DNA of 64,000 nucleotides from Incurvaria masculella (taxonomy: Eukaryota > Arthropoda > Insecta > Lepidoptera > Incurvariidae). The stretch is from assembly GCA_946894095.1 (NCBI GenBank), contig OX335657.1:12276001-12340000 (forward strand), given 5' to 3'. The position numbers and the translations under genes are program-made. This document shows, in pieces, positions 32,501 to 42,934 of this stretch (position 1 is the stretch's first letter; the number at the start of each line of letters is the position of its first letter). The notes beneath the pieces were generated by a model that was given only the letters and a program-made list of their open reading frames with translations, searched no databases and was not told the origin of the DNA.

Positions 32501-35500
32501 ATTTTCAAACAACTGTTAATAGGACAACAATTCGGGATAAAATGCGTGCGACTGCAAGCACCATAGTCTGGCCTATGGTCGCTTTTTTCGACGGAACCCT
32601 AAAAATAAATTAGCACTAAGTCAGTCTTATTCTTATCTTCCAGTCAACCTCTATGTGATGAGGAGAGACAATGTAAATAGCTGTAGGTCGCTGATGATAT
32701 TCCGTGGTCATGATGAACATGTTCTAAGATGACGATACATCCTGATCCGGCAGAGTGGGAGAGAGCACGGTGGAGAGCGCGGCCGCCGCCGCCATTTTGG
32801 AGGACTACCTTGCTGATTCCGGCAGGTAACTTCCGTGGATACACCCACAGAATTGGGAATAATCAAGCCTTATGACCGCGCCCTTGGCGACGTTTATGTC
32901 TTGAAATTTTCAAATCCGTGATGTTATAACTTCACTAGCGATGATAATTGGGTCGCAGGTTCGAATTCTGCTTCCGACGAATGTCCAGACCAAAAACTTT
33001 TCTGATAATTTTCCAAATCTGATTTCCATGCTTCAATGTAGATGTTGTTGCATAAACTCAAATGAATCACTACTGATATTGTAATTTCACTTGATTTTAT
33101 TGTCAATCGACTCCTTAAAAACCTAACCTATCTTACTCACTTCTTACCTAACCTAATTTAATGTATTCTATAAAAGTCTAGTTAATTCACAGTATATACA
33201 TTATATATATTGTAAAACAGACAGCAAAATTTGAAATTAAATTATCACATTGACATAGTAAAATCAAGGCTTTGACAATAGCCGAAGACAAAGTAACATA
33301 GCTAGAAGTATGGATATAAGACAGTGACCAGCTCAAGGTAGTGAAGATAAAAGATAGGAATTCATAGCATATTGCCAATTCGTGGCACCGCTGTTTCACT
33401 TTCCTAGAGATTACCAGTAAGCAACAATTCATACAAATACTGAACTGGGGGTCCATTCAGGGCAAGAGTGAGTTTGAATTCGTCACTAAATATCAACTCA
33501 CTTTTTTAAATAGTCAATGTTCCCACACTTCTTGAACATCATTAAAGTTAGGTAAAAATCTGGTCTGTCCCGTAAATACGTTGGAAGTATAAATAACGGT
33601 TCCGTTATTTAAATAATAATATATTTCCGAGCTATTTTTAGGTTAACTCACTCTTGCCCTGAATGGACCCCCAGCAAATACGCTTGCTACAACTAATTTC
33701 TACGGGAATGTACTATGTTGGGCTAATATAACGGTGGTTATGGTATTAGCCATACGTGTCCAGGATCAGCCTCAGTGGCCCAGTGGCGCGACACTTCGGC
33801 GATCGCTCTCCGAAGTTAAGCAACGCTGGGTCCGGTCTGGTCTTGGATGGGTGACCATTCGACCGTTGAGAGAGGCTGGCCGTGGTTCGGATTCCACGTT
33901 AAGCTGTAGGTCCCCTTCCTTACTTACTAGGTGGTAGGGTTTATCCCGCCCGGGTTGGTACCATCGCATTGGATGAACGATGGTCAAAGCGGCAATGAAA
34001 ATTGTCCGTGTTTTCCATCCAGGTCAATGTAGCCGTGCAATATAAGGAAGGTCCTGGCATGGCACCTAGTTCCCATGTGGTGTGTTGGGCTAATACCATG
34101 ACAGAACTTGTGGTATTAGCCATCCATGTCCAGTCACATAAAAAAAAAAAAAGGATGATAACGAAAACCAATGTGATTTCTTTAATGATTCTCTTCTTAT
34201 TCCCACTTTGGAACAAAACAAGGTGTTCATTAGCCAAGTGGTCACACACCTGCCCTGAAAGGAGGCGCCCCGCCAGATCTAGTTCTAAAGTCTGAGCTCG
34301 ATGATCTCCGTGGTAGCAGCGGTCAGTAATATATTTCTGAGTTCCTTGTAATTTCAGACAGATTGGTCGCATCTCCCTTTGACCACCGTGCACGATTGCA
34401 GATACGAGCTGATCGCTCACCTGAACGACATCGGCTCCCGGCCGCACCGCCACTGGTTCGCAGTGCGTGACAACTCCATCAAGACAGAGAGACTCCTCAC
34501 GCTGGTAACTGTTAGGGCTCCTCAAAAAAAAAGTTTCTTGTTGGTTCTTCTTTGTCAGAGGTCATCGAATCTTAAGAAAGAGAAAAATAATGTTGACAAA
34601 TCCGAGCGTGTAATATACATCTAATGGAGGCAAATTTCGTGACTAGTGAACGTAATTCACTGAGAGCTCGGAGAGAAATATTGACAAATCACACGAAATA
34701 AGTATTCAAAGTTTTGCAGAGAGAATTCGTCCATGTTTTCGACATTTATTTCGAAATCGTCATTCACAGCCAGCAAACTAAATATAAGGTATAGATAGCT
34801 TGAGTTGACTGCTGCTAATAAGCATATTCTTGCGACCCAAGCAGTTCATAGAATGGCCACCATGGCGCTAATGGATATAATGGACTCTATAACAACTAGA
34901 ATTCCAGTTCCATTACCAAGAAAAAATACCAAAACAGAATTCCGCAATTTTTTTGTTACAACACTTTGGTTTCTGGGTTTGTATAAGAATATACTCTATC
35001 GTCGAATGTGTTGGACCATTTTAGTTGCTACGTTGCTCTCGGAGAAATAGAGAAACAAAACACACGCTAAGAAAGCTGCTTCTATTGGCACCAAATGCCT
35101 TCCACGTGAGACATCATTCCGAGCGTTGTGTCCAGATGGCGCTCGGGCGCCGCTGCCCGGTGGAGCCCTCGGAGCGGTCGCGCGAGCTGATCCTGGAGCT
35201 GTTCCGCGCCCTGCAGCACCCGTACGTGTACCCGGTGCTGGACGTGGCCTTCCGCGCCGGCCACGCGCTCGCCGTCGTCCCCTTCAACTCGCACGGGAGC
35301 CTCAAGGACCTCATCTACAAGGCGAGTGTTAGGGCGCAAAGATCGCTCCGTGGGCATCCAGTGAAATACACCGAGCATGGAAGGGTGGGATTAGCGATCG
35401 AAACTCATTCGCGAGACGGCAGAGTAGCCACGAATTAGTGGGAAACGTCTACCGGACTTATCACCTAAATTGGCGTTTACGCAAAACCGATCGACTAGCG

Positions 35501-38500
35501 TTTTTAAATGTATGGAGAATTGAAGAGCGCGCAATAAATTTGATTTGACAGCTAACCTATCGTCGCCGTAAATACGTTGACGTTGACGTTTACGCTGATT
35601 CCGTGTTTTCATACAAATTGGTAGTTTGAGTTGGAATTTGATAGAGTCCCTAGTCCCACTTGTCACCTAAATTGGCGTTAACGCCAAACTCGGACTGACC
35701 TACTATAGTAAGTTTGCTTACGAATATCGAATATTCGTTGAAATAAACTCCAAAATAAAGATTGTATTATATGAAGATGTCATAATATATCTATTTGAAA
35801 CACTGTTAAACGAAGAAAGTAACATCACATATGCATTTCACTTAACACCGCATCCTAGCACCTTTGACGGGGTTTCTTGACTCGTAAAACAACTGATTGA
35901 TATTAATTAAGCTTTACAGTTGAAGATGCATTGATTTTCTATCAAATAGAGTAACCTGTAGCAACAGGTCTTACCATAACTACATCTTAAAATTGTCAAC
36001 GCTATCGACTTGCAGAGCTGCTGGAATGAGGAGTGGGCCAAGAAGTACAAGAGTGGCGGGGGCGCGGGGCTGCCGGTCTGGCAGGTGGCCCGGCTGGGGC
36101 GGCAGGTACTGGAAGGACTCCTCTTCCTGAAGGAGAAAGGCTTCCCGCCGTTTCGCCACCTCCACACCGCCAATGTCATGCTGCAAAACGGCGTTGCCAG
36201 GTATGTGCCTCCGACGCATTCGGAGTTTGCTGTTCATGTGAACCAACTAATCAATTAACCAGCCCCGCCACCCTTCCCGCCTCCTATATTGACAAAAACT
36301 CTGATTGATGCATGGACTTTACCCTACCTGTAATCTGTGTTCGGACGTAGAACAGGAAAGGAACCGACTTTTACGATTACCAGGGACGAAGAAGAACCGA
36401 CAAGAAATTTCGCCAGAAGTCAAAATACAAATAATATTTTTATAGCGAAAACATAATATAAAATCACGCTTTAAATGCCACCTACAGCAAAATTTAGAGT
36501 ATAATGTTTCGAAAGCCACCACAACAAATAGTACGAATAAGATTCCTGTGATTCTAATAATTATTCTAATAATTCTTAAATACAATTTTGCTAGAGTCCT
36601 CATCACAACTTAAATATTGGGGCTGCGACTGCAAATAATGAAGTTAAGAGGAAAGTAATTTGCATGGAGCGTTTGTGACAAAGGGACTGTTCGCTTACCT
36701 GGCACGATGGATGAGTGAGAACCAACATGTCGCCGAATATCTCAAAAGTAGAGACAGTTGATCGCAATGTTCACATTAAAAAGGACACACAATGCTTTAA
36801 CCTTCGAGCCCAGTGAGCAAGGAAATGGCAACCGAACGTTGAATTTGGGACTCGCAACATCAGATGTACGTTGCACAAAATGGCTTCCTGTACAGTTTTT
36901 ACACGGTCCTTCGTATCGGTTCATCTCGAAAACGTCAGTAGTGAGTGAATTCGTAAGCTAATTGACTTGTCGGCGCTACCATCAGAGTTTCTGTCCTTCC
37001 TTATTCGCTAGGAAGAGCCATTAAATCGATCCGCAAGCTGCCACGATCGCGGCCTCCTTGCAGGATCTCGGGGCTGGAGAGCACGCTGGTGGGCGCGCGG
37101 GCGCGGTGCGCGTGGCTGCAGGCGGCGCCGGCGGCGCGCGTCGAGGCGCTGTCGCTGGGCCGCGTGCTGTACGAGATGTGCGCCGCGGCGGAGCTCGAGG
37201 TCGAGCCGGCGCCTGCGCAGTTCCAGCTCGAGCTCGAGCGCTATCCGCAGGTGTCGACTATACGTATACATTACAGAATCCCACTCCCAATCTAAATCAG
37301 AATCCATCGGTCTATCACAGCTGGTATAAGGGTTTTCCCAATTCTGTGATCACATCCACTTGGCATACATATTTGGGGATTGGCCTGCTCCTCCAATTGG
37401 CAACATGTTAGATGACGGGGATTGTCTTTGCAAATGAACTGATATTTGTCATAAACTGTTGCGTATGACACGATTTGGTTTTGTTCGTATATTATTTCAG
37501 TGTTTTTACCGTTTTTTTTATCATCAATGGTATTACTTGTTGCAAAGAATTATAATAATTTATTCACACAAACAGGGACATCGATAATTCGTATGTCTGT
37601 AGGCAATGGCAAACGCTTTTGTGAACTTAGACTAAGTGGATGTTGAAAAGTTTCTTGCCAGATTTTCTTTGATGTGATTGTTGAACTGACTAGTGTTTAA
37701 GGCGCTAGGACTAGCCAACTACTCGCGCCATACAAATGCACTTTTTAACAAATGTAATAATATGTAGTGAAACGCTTCAGCAAATCCAAATAGAACTCCA
37801 GACTGATAATGGATTGTTAATATTTTTTGATTCCATCATTTATTTAAATAATAATAAAAATAAAAAAGTTGATTTTTCTCATTAGAAATCTGAAAGTAAT
37901 TCGATTTCTAGATATAAGCAAAAACAGCATATATGCATAAACAAAAAATTCCATTTGCTTTTAGATTTCTACATTTAGTCAAAAAAGTTCGGAAATGGAC
38001 ACCGTTTCCGCAATGTATTTTGTATAGAAAAAGGGAACATACATTAACGAAAATAGGTTGATTCCTAGACAAGGAATCATATATTTTAAGAATGACACTT
38101 ATAATCGTCAGACTTAGTTAGTTAACTTGGGGTGCCTCGTCTAACTTTGCGATTTGGCTAGTACCAGGGCCTTAAACATGAAAAATCCGAGTGCAGTGTA
38201 CTGTCTATACATGGTGAATCAATAATAAATACTTCATGGGAATATCACAGCCACTGCATTGGGATAAGGCTATACCCAATTTTGCCATTTGAAGAAAGTA
38301 TTTGAATCACATCCACTTATTCTGCATTCTCTTCTTCTGAGCTTCTGAGAGTTTCTACCAGCGCTTAAAGTGCAACAGACAGGGAATGCACCCCATTCCT
38401 CCAATTAAAACCAACCCATATTTTGGATCTTTTATCTATGGCCGACCCGGAATTACGGAATCTCTGTAAACAAAACCCTCAAGCTTGGGGTGGTGTGAAG

Positions 38501-40509
38501 ATGCACCTGGGTGGCCGACATGGTTTTCACAGGCGTCGAGAAAGCTCCATAGGCGTAAGTGAATGCCTCTTAGGTGAGGGCCGATGATACATTGCGCTTT
38601 CCAAAAAATAATTAACTTATTATTTTACCCAGTCTCATCAAATTCTTAAAGGAATTAACTAACTAGGTGTTATGCTACAATGGAAAAAGCCAAATAATCA
38701 ATAATAATCACAGAGATCGATGGTCGATCTCCGCGATTAAGCGAGCTACAATGAACTGGATGGAAAGCACCAGTAATTTGCACTGGGCGTATGTAGCCCT
38801 TTCATGTCATTGAGAATGTAGTTGCACGGGTAATGGTGGCATTGGTGGAAACATTTAGACACTTATCTACTAATTCACATTCAATGAGCCCAAACACTGT
38901 GTACTTATAACGCTTAGAAAAAATATAATTGAAATTGAAAATCAACTTCTCTCTTCCACACTGTGTCGTTTGTCATGTAAGCACAGTGCGCTCCTGCTAG
39001 ATAGATAGGTCTGTGATTCCGCCAGGCGTTGCTGGCAGCCGGAGATATGTTCCGATTAAATCCTTAAGCTAACCTTAAGTGTGAGCAGGTGGCGGAGCTC
39101 CTGGAGCTGGTGTTCGGCGCTGTCACGCCGACCCTGCACGAGCTGGTGATGTGCGATCTGTTCCGCAAGATCGACTTGCGTGAGATGAAGGGATCCTGTC
39201 TGCCGGTCAGTATTCATATTGTCTCATTACATCGGTCAATAAGTGGTACTTTGATGAAGAGAAAGGGTGAAAACGGAACCCTATTACTAAGCCTCCGCTG
39301 TCCGTCCGTCCGTCCGTCTGTCACAGGGCTGTATCTCATGAACCGTATTAGGTAGGCAGCTGAAATTTTTACAGAGTGTGCATTTATTTTGCCACTATAA
39401 CAACAAATAGGCAAAATAATACAATAAATAAAATTAAAGGCATACGTACAAAAAACCTGATTTTTTTGTGTTAAATCTTTACGATGGTACGGAACCTTTC
39501 GTGTGCAAGTCCGACTCGCACTTGGCCGTTTTTTTACAACTCCAAATATGACAGAATAGGGACAAAACAAAACTTCATTTGAGCGTTTTCGTTGCAGAAC
39601 TTCAACCAGCGACTAAGTCGCTCGTGCATGTCGCTACTGGGAGAAGTGGCGCGACGGCAGGGTGGAGGCGGGGGTGGCGCGCGGCCCGGCTTGCGCTCCG
39701 AGGGCTCCTCGCCCATGTCCTCTCCACTCTCCTGTCGGAGGTAACGTTCTGGAGAGTGCCCCGTGTCGCTACTAGCAGTGAAGGCGCGGCGGCAAGGTGG
39801 AGGCGGATGTGGCACGCGGCCCTTGCGCTCCGAGAGCTCCTCGCCTCCTTGGCCTTCACTGGTGGTAACGTTAAATCTGTATATCTGGGGGTGGCACGCA
39901 GCCCGGCTTACGTTGCCAGGGTACCTCGCACATGTCCTCTCCTCTCTCCTGTCGGAGGTAACGTTCCTGCAGCATGTCCCGTGTCGCTGCCGGGAGTGGC
40001 GGCAAGATTCCGCGTATTTTTTTCCGAGTGTTTTTTCTCTTCCCTTTATGAGCACGGCTAAATTTAACTGGATGGAAATCATGGACAATTTTCATTGCAG
40101 CTTCCACCATCTTTTGAACTAATGCGATGGTACGAACCAACCAGGGTGGGCTTAACCCTACCACCTTGACCTTTACAGAGATTCTGAACCATGGAACAGC
40201 TCGCATTAGTAACGAAATGCACTTATCCAACTCAGAAAGAGAAAGAAAGGGTGCATGAACAGAGCGGGGATTTGAACCCAGACCTCTGGGATGGAAGGGA
40301 AGTCCATCCGCCCCTGAGCCATGAGCCGCTAGTGACGTTATAGCCGAGCCCTCAGGACGATTCGAAAGAGTCAGGACGAGATTTTGGATTTAAAATGGCA
40401 GTATCTTGCTCAAATTCCATTAAATAAACAATACTTTGGTACATATGTGATATTGTTTTACAGAAGGCAGTGCGCCGAGCAGGAGTTTACAGAAGAGTGG
40501 CAGTGGTGA
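29553..40509 (+). CDS. slob: Slowpoke-binding protein (Slob), pseudokinase; ten coding exons
   Basis: Exons: 29553-29802, 31422-31563, 32644-32672, 34362-34504, 35136-35321, 36016-36200, 37064-37250, 39089-39205, 39598-39740 and 40464-40509. Phases agree at every junction and the total is 1428 nt (475 residues). All introns are GT-AG except the fifth, which is GC-AG (AAG|GCGAGT). Slob binds the Slowpoke BK channel and 14-3-3 in Drosophila neurons and tunes channel gating. The N-terminus carries GHDRFYQERSRSSYRRKKKR and a Ser/Arg segment (NRRSAFGRMRSVSTD) likely to hold the 14-3-3 site. A kinase-like fold follows (HPYVYPVLD, then GSLKDLIYK, GRQVLEGLLFLKEKG). Where a kinase would have HRD it has HLHTANV, and DFG is replaced by ISGLES, so catalysis is not expected. 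The tail is Ser/Gly-rich and ends EEWQW. The 5' UTR precedes 29553 (in-frame TAA at 29508). Confidence 0.85.
29859..30840 (+). repeat. 115-bp tandem array derived from the first slob exon
   Basis: Nine units start at 29859, 29974, 30089, 30204, 30319, 30434, 30549, 30664 and 30779, each exactly 115 bp after the last. The parent is the exon end at 29744-29802 plus about 56 bp of intron. Each unit keeps 'gaggacagcgaag' followed by a GT donor. Most units differ only at a few sites (ggccgc/gaccgc, gtctcc/gtcttc, gtatac/gtgtac). The last unit has changed to 'gtgtggacagctaagg', with an in-frame stop. Confidence 0.95.
31030..31330 (+). repeat. SINE-like family A copy, decayed
   Basis: It contains 'gttccatagttcggaatgca', 'gtgttttccattcagtta' and 'ggcatggcatctaattcc'. 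It lies in the first slob intron, just before exon 2. Confidence 0.65.
31666..31787. repeat. Foldback MITE in a slob intron
   Basis: The ends 'ctactacgaacgctat' and 'atagcgttcgtattag' are inverted copies with one mismatch. The inner part has 'gcgctatc' and 'cgatatcgcc' symmetry. Confidence 0.65.
32322..32605 (+). repeat. Family B repeat, decayed copy
   Basis: It runs from 'aaaaaaccggtcaagcgtga' to 'ttttcgacggaaccctaaaa', with diverged middle. Confidence 0.55.
32644..32672 (+). CDS. slob: 29-nt microexon of slob
   Basis: A strong acceptor (ttcttatcttccag) precedes and a strong donor (GTAAAT) follows. The exon enters in phase 2 and leaves in phase 1, exactly what is needed to connect 31563 (phase 2) to the acceptor at 34361 (phase 1); no direct join of the two neighbours keeps the frame. 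It encodes QPLCDEERQ plus two split codons. If its donor were ignored, the frame would stop within two codons. Confidence 0.7.
33445..33674. repeat. MITE family C copy
   Basis: Both ends (ctgggggtccattcagggc and its complement) are present. It is slightly shorter than the 2593 copy. Confidence 0.8.
33695..34153 (+). repeat. SINE-like family A, full copy with 5S rRNA-like head and A tail
   Basis: 33695-33770 is an older tail fragment of the same family. 33777-33895 resembles 5S rRNA: 'gaagttaagcaacgctggg' (A-box region, 33812-33830) and 'cttggatgggtgacc' (C-box region) in the right order and spacing. Then comes the family body (ccgggttggtaccatcgcat; ggcatggcacctagttcc) and an A tail at about 34139-34152. 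An internal 5S-type RNA polymerase III promoter is implied. Confidence 0.8.
37372..38240. repeat. Family E repeat interrupted by a TTAA MITE
   Basis: 37372-37696 and 38176-38240 together match 26730-27075. The insert 37697-38175 splits them. Confidence 0.7.
37697..38175. mobile_element. TTAA-flanked MITE (piggyBac-type target)
   Basis: It is bounded by TTAA on both sides. The terminal inverted repeats read 'ggcgctaggactagccaa' on the left and, inverted, 'ggccctggtactagccaa' on the right. The interior is AT-rich and non-coding. The uninterrupted relative at 26730-27075 shows the empty site. Confidence 0.75.
38330..38590 (-). pseudogene. Decayed LINE C-terminal region
   Basis: It contains 'agggaatgcaccccattcct' and 'ggtggccgacatggttttc', which parallel the RT C-terminal copies at 21960 and 23750. 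No open frame. Confidence 0.35.
39246..39535 (-). repeat. Family B repeat, inverted copy
   Basis: It includes a (GTCC)n tract at 39300-39318 and ends 'agtccgactcgcacttggcc'. It directly follows slob exon 8 and lies within 70 bp of exon 9. Confidence 0.8.
39745..39995 (+). repeat. Two diverged tandem duplicates of slob exon 9
   Basis: 39765-39865 and 39885-39990 both resemble exon 9 at 39620-39740 plus its donor. Shared pieces include 'gtgtcgctact', 'cttgcgctccgag' and 'ctctcctgtcggaggtaacg'. The second keeps the donor context exactly. Frames are degraded. Confidence 0.8.
40045..40330 (-). repeat. SINE-like family A with tRNA-like head
   Basis: On the minus strand, 40330-40236 is a tRNA-like head with A-box-like TGGCTCAGGGG and B box GGTTCAAATCC. 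It is followed by the family A body (accatcgcattag; gtccatgatttccatccag). It is truncated before the A tail. It is not a functional tRNA: I cannot fold an acceptor stem. Confidence 0.75.
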
Positions 40510-40550
40510 AGCCTGACAGAAAATAGATTTTTGTTACTGTATTATAGTTA

Positions 40551-40556
40551 AATAAA
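40551..40556 (+). terminator. slob: Polyadenylation signal of slob
   Basis: AATAAA 42 bp after the TGA stop. A second AATAAA is close behind. Confidence 0.55.
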
Positions 40557-40599
40557 ACACCTGGCGAAAATAAATGTTGTCTTTGTAAACCATTTAACA

Positions 40600-42386
40600 A
40601 TTCATAAAGGAACAAATGAACTTAAAGAAATCGATAAAGAAAACAACCGTTATTGACAACCAACATTCACATGAGAAGTTCTCTTGGTGAGCTTTGATAT
40701 TAAATAAATCAAGTTAATATAATTTAAAAAAAAGTTGTTAAGAAATCAATACCATTGAGCCTCTCTGAGGAAGCTATCGGCATAACATTTTAAATACCTG
40801 AACATTATGAGATAACGTACAGGTATTTTACTTTAATAAAATAGTAGTGTTGGTTGCACAATTTCAGTTCATACAATGTACCTATGCAATAGTAAAACGT
40901 CTTTACAAAAATAAATTGTGCTAATAATGACTGGTACCCATTATGCTATTGGAGAACATTCATTGATTCGTACAAACATTTATATAGAAAATTGGCTCTA
41001 TAGAAGTAGAAAGTAGAATAGATTTGTACACATAAAAAATACAGGCGTCCTGACAATGCAGTGGTAACGTATAACAAGAGTTGTTATTTTCATGGCTATA
41101 ATACATTTTAAGTAACGCCCGCATTGTCACGAGGAAGACTGACTGTTTTGGTCTTTAAAACAAAACAGGTTTAATTTTGTATCCAGAATCACTCCATCTC
41201 AGTTCTTTATTTTTCTGGACACCACGTATATCCTACCTTCTGCACCCCTTTTGAAGCTACTTTCATTTTTGCTTATGTTTAACAGTTGTAAGCTGCAGTT
41301 AGTAGAATCCACAATGGAATAGGGCCACAGTCTAAAACAGTTTGAATCACAGCTCCTTGAAAATGAATTTAAATACATAATAGAATGTTTCATAAATGGC
41401 ACCTTTCACTCACACCCGCTATATTTAACGACAAAAACAGTTATTATCTTGAAGCAATCCATAAAATTACCAGCTTCACAATTTAATTCCAGAGATGATG
41501 TAAAAATATGTTCTTTGTCCAAATCCAAACATTATTTCTGTTTATTGTCATTAGAGCGCACTAAATGCACCCACTACCTAGATCATACTAAACAATTTTA
41601 GCAAAGTTCAATTGAAAACCCCTTAATTTGGGTATAATTACATCCATGTTCGCTCTGCGATTTCACACTAGGAACTAGTCTACACGCCAATTCAAAAACT
41701 GTCAATAATTTACTTGCACCATTCTACCATCGCCCAACTACTTCATTTGTAAATAGCCATTTCAAAATAGATATGTTAGTATCTTGTTGATGGAGGAATC
41801 GCCTATCCGACATTTCTTTGGCTATAATCTAAATCACTACTGTAGAGCCTCTTTAATGTATTTAAAAGGTGAATGCATACGTGGCCAAATAAATAAAAGC
41901 AACTGGTATCATAAAATCTCTACACTAAACGAACTTAGCATGACATTTATTTCCCTAGAAGCCCGCAGCTTCATGTGTGCAGAAAAAAATAGTTCATATA
42001 ACGAGACTAAATCATATAAATTCTGTCACATAAAATACACATGTACAGCCTCCGGGGCGAGCGAAGTCCTTCCGCTTCCAAGGGCCAGCGGTGCACAGTT
42101 ACAAAATTCAATACAGTTTGGTCTCTACGCAGCCGCTGATGCTTGAAATGGGAAGAACTCGACTCGCCCCAGGGCTGTAGGTAAGTACATTTTTAAGGAG
42201 TCTACAGTCTACACCTTTCCGTTGGCTAATCCAAGCTTAAAACAGAAATTGGAATAGATGTATTGGCACAGTTTTACACTGAATATCCCTTTTGATTAGG
42301 TTCACAAAAGCTTGCAGGAAGGTAGAGTCCAAGAGTGGAAGTTAAAACCTAGGTCAACCAACCCAAGGAAGCAAAAATACAATAGC
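40600..42386. other. Non-coding stretch between slob and the carrier gene
   Basis: AT-rich, no exon recognised. Part may be a long 3' UTR of the minus-strand carrier gene. Confidence 0.4.
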
Positions 42387-42934
42387 TTAAGGCGGCCCAA
42401 CCCGGCGGGCCTAACTCATTCGCGGGCACGGTACAAAACCGTGCTGTTGCGCTCTGGGACCTTCTCTCTTTCAAAGAATAAGACAGGCTCCGTGATGAGG
42501 AAGATGCAACATGTCCACAAAAGCGACAATGCATAGTGTATGATTTGGTAAGATTTACGAAAATTTTAATTTCAAAACGACTTATATCTAAAAGTAAACC
42601 ACGACCGCTATAGTAAAAAATCTATCAAAAACCAAATAGATCATAAATCTTGATTAAATAAGCTATGTTTGATGACTAATCTTTTTACGATGTTCTTACT
42701 TTATCATTGCGTAATCCACCTCCAAAGTTATTGTATAAAACGCGCGAAAAATTCGAACTTTCGGACCTTATAACTTGGAAACCAAACACAATTTTACAAT
42801 GCCAATGGTCATCAGACATCTAGTTCGATCGAATAAAGCTATTTTAAGCAAAATTTTGGATCTCTGACAAGAAATATAGGCGTGATCTTCTTTCCCCTTT
42901 TGCATGGGGAGATGAGCGGGTTGGGCCACCTTAA
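42387..42934. mobile_element. TTAA-flanked MITE, second type
   Basis: TTAA at 42387-42390 and 42931-42934. Inside, the ends 'ggcggcccaacccg' and 'cgggttgggccacc' are inverted copies with one mismatch. The interior is non-coding. Confidence 0.7.

Noticed and set aside
33777..33895. Functional 5S rRNA gene
   Set aside because: Only the internal promoter region resembles 5S. The ends diverge, it is fused to a SINE body with an A tail, and a second fused copy exists at 58.2-58.4 kb.
39534..40088. Long open frames on both strands at 39.5-40.1 kb
   Set aside because: They are produced by GC-rich exon 9 and its tandem duplicates. The true frame is the slob exon.
40236..40330. tRNA gene on the minus strand
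   Set aside because: A and B boxes are visible, but no cloverleaf with a proper acceptor stem can be formed and it is fused to a SINE body.
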